From Variovorax sp. (GTDB lineage: Bacteria > Pseudomonadota > Gammaproteobacteria > Burkholderiales > Burkholderiaceae_C): DNA of 7,207 nucleotides. Location of the stretch: contig JAQGMX010000438.1 of assembly GCA_028292145.1 (NCBI GenBank), positions 1 to 7,207 on the forward strand, given 5' to 3'. Shown here one piece after another: positions 5,917-7,207 of the stretch; the stretch's first letter is position 1; every line of letters starts with the position of its first letter. The position numbers and the translations under genes are program-made. Below the pieces are notes generated by a model. The model saw nothing but the letters and a program-made list of their open reading frames with translations, was not told the origin of the DNA and did not search any database.

Positions 5917-7207
5917 CAGTACCGTCGCTCTCGATCCGGAGCGGTGGTGCTCCGTCACGCAAGCGTTGTGCCAGGACGCGCCCTGCAGCCCAGCTGCCGC
6001 CTTCGAGGATGCAGGCCAGCGGCAATTCGTCGGCGTCGAGACCGAGCGAACGGCGCACGCGGGGCGCCAGCTCGTCGAGCAGCGCGACCGTCAGCGCACG
6101 CCATTCGACGATGAATTCATCGCCGACTTTCCATGTGCGCTCGAGCGATGCGGCATCGCGCGGCACGATCACGCCGGTGTCGATGAACAGCCCGCCGTTG
6201 CGGTATTCGGGCAGGCCGGTCAGGGCGTCGATGCCGCGCACCTTCACGCCTGCCCACTGGAACGGTTCAAGCAGCGAGTAGGTCAGCCACTGCGACAGCT
6301 TGTGGAACGGCATCCAGCCGTTCGTGAGGCCGGGGCCGTAGACGGCGCTGTGGCGCCAGCAGTCGCCGAGCGCGAAGTCGGGGTTGCCGGAGCCGAGCAG
6401 CGCGCCGCCGCCGGGCATGTCGCTGCCGTCGACCGCGATGCTGTCCACGGCGTTCGCAGCCGGCCAGATGCGCGACAGGGACGTCAGCACCAGCGACAGC
6501 AACTCGTGCGCGGAGACTTCCGCCGTCGGCGGAATGCCGGGACCGACCGGGCCGACCAGCGCGTCGAAAAGTCCGCCGGGCCGGCCGGGGCTGCCGAAGG
6601 CTTCAGGCTGTTCCGAGAGCGCTTCGCCGAGCCGGCGCAGCAGCATCGCGCGACCTGCCAGACCGACCAGCGGATTGGCTTCGCTGACCTGGAAAGCTTC
6701 CGCGAGCCGGTCGGTGATCAGTGCGCGAAGCCCGGCGGCGTCGACCTGCAACGGATTGTCCGGATCCGACGAAAACAGGCCGGCCTTGAAAGCATGGAAG
6801 CTGGCGACGCCCAGGCCTTCAGACCGGGTGAAGCGCTGGCCGCTGGCAGATTCGACGTAGTGCCAGTCGGGGCCGGCGCCGGCGTCGAGCAGCACACTGA
6901 CCAGCGCCAGATCGATCTGCGCCCGGGCGCGTTGGCGCGGCGTGACCTCGTCGCCGTCCTTGGACAGCAGGCGGTCGAGTTCGGCGAGCCGATCGACGTC
7001 GCCGGCCTCGAAGTGACGCCAGCGGCTGTGGAAAGGAATATCGCCCGACGGATAGCGTTCGCGCGTCACGTCCGCCACGGCATGCGCGGCGGTGTCCATC
7101 TTGGCATCGTCACCGATGACGAACCACTGCGATTCGCCACTGCGCGCGCGCGCCAGCAATGCAGCGGCTCGGGCGCGGATTGCCTCCGTGGTGCGCAGGT
7201 AGGCGGC
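5909..7207 (-). CDS. URC4/urg3 family protein (DUF1688), uracil-catabolism associated, 5'-partial
   Basis: The frame is open from the right edge to TAA 5911-5909, giving 432 residues. TTG at 7159 is not the real start, because the 16 residues before it (AAYLRTTEAIRARAAA) match the family's N-terminal LRT..AIR pattern. Only a short N-terminal piece is missing. It matches DUF1688 proteins, named URC4 in yeast and urg3 in fission yeast, which are needed for uracil use as nitrogen source through the URC route. The chemistry is unsettled; I recall that yeast urc4 mutants accumulate ribosylurea. Counting from base 7207, dense conserved-looking blocks are IPFHSRWRHF (57-66), LLDAGAGPDW (106-115), VASFHAFKAGLFSSDP (134-149), NPLVGLAGRA (178-187), GDCWRH (281-286), MPFHKLSQWLTYSLLEP (299-315), LTGLPEYRNGGLFIDTGV (329-346), EWRALTVALLDELAP (368-382), LEGGSWAAGR (401-410) and SDGTVF (427-432). 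No signal peptide or membrane segment is visible, so it is probably cytosolic. It is followed by upp at 11 bases. Confidence 0.9.
   Translation of the reverse strand, partial: AAYLRTTEAIRARAAALLARARSGESQWFVIGDDAKMDTAAHAVADVTRERYPSGDIPFHSRWRHFEAGDVDRLAELDRLLSKDGDEVTPRQRARAQIDLALVSVLLDAGAGPDWHYVESASGQRFTRSEGLGVASFHAFKAGLFSSDPDNPLQVDAAGLRALITDRLAEAFQVSEANPLVGLAGRAMLLRRLGEALSEQPEAFGSPGRPGGLFDALVGPVGPGIPPTAEVSAHELLSLVLTSLSRIWPAANAVDSIAVDGSDMPGGGALLGSGNPDFALGDCWRHSAVYGPGLTNGWMPFHKLSQWLTYSLLEPFQWAGVKVRGIDALTGLPEYRNGGLFIDTGVIVPRDAASLERTWKVGDEFIVEWRALTVALLDELAPRVRRSLGLDADELPLACILEGGSWAAGRVLAQRLRDGAPPLRIESDGTVF

Noticed and set aside
7141..7152. Alternating GC run (GCGCGCGCGC) as a possible Z-DNA or repeat element
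   Set aside because: It encodes Ala-Arg codons within the URC4 N-terminal helix and is short, as expected for GC-rich coding DNA.

Overview
The window is high-GC, densely coded DNA with no RNA genes, insertion sequences or CRISPR-like repeats. Codon use and protein similarity recalled from memory suggest a betaproteobacterium, probably Burkholderiales. That placement is an inference and no database search was possible.

Layout. Bases 1-642 (+) hold the 3' part of a periplasmic cyclohexadienyl dehydratase-like protein (PheC type, in the family 3 solute-binding fold). It converges, across only 23 bases, on six minus-strand genes that fill the rest of the window. In transcription order (right to left) these are: a URC4/urg3 (DUF1688) protein whose start lies beyond the right edge (7207-5909); upp, uracil phosphoribosyltransferase (5897-5268); a BMP-family periplasmic substrate-binding protein (5227-4226); a double-domain ABC ATPase (4210-2666); and two membrane permeases (2647-1586 and 1589-666). 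Gaps are 11, 40, 15 and 18 bases, followed by a 4-base ATGA overlap, so one polycistronic transcript is likely. Its promoter must lie to the right of the window.

How the genes fit together. In fungi, URC4 and a uracil phosphoribosyltransferase are two parts of the URC route, a uracil-catabolic pathway that proceeds through a ribosylated intermediate and is distinct from the reductive (dihydrouracil) and Rut pathways. The third fungal partner, a GTP cyclohydrolase II homologue (URC1), is not visible here; it may lie upstream, off the right edge. The four transporter genes make a complete BMP/NupABC-type importer, a family known to carry nucleosides. The simplest reading is an uptake-and-degradation operon for pyrimidine nucleosides or uracil: import, conversion to UMP by Upp, then ring breakdown by the URC enzymes. 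Transport specificity and pathway function are inferences from gene linkage.

The most unusual sequence detail is the ATPase/permease junction. Three imperfect 11-base repeats there produce three consecutive ATGA stop-start overlaps, joined by two four-codon minigenes, leading from the ATPase stop to the first permease start. Other notable points are TTG and GTG starts in the transporter genes, a very A-rich leader before upp, and a Lys/Arg-rich insertion in the second ATPase half.
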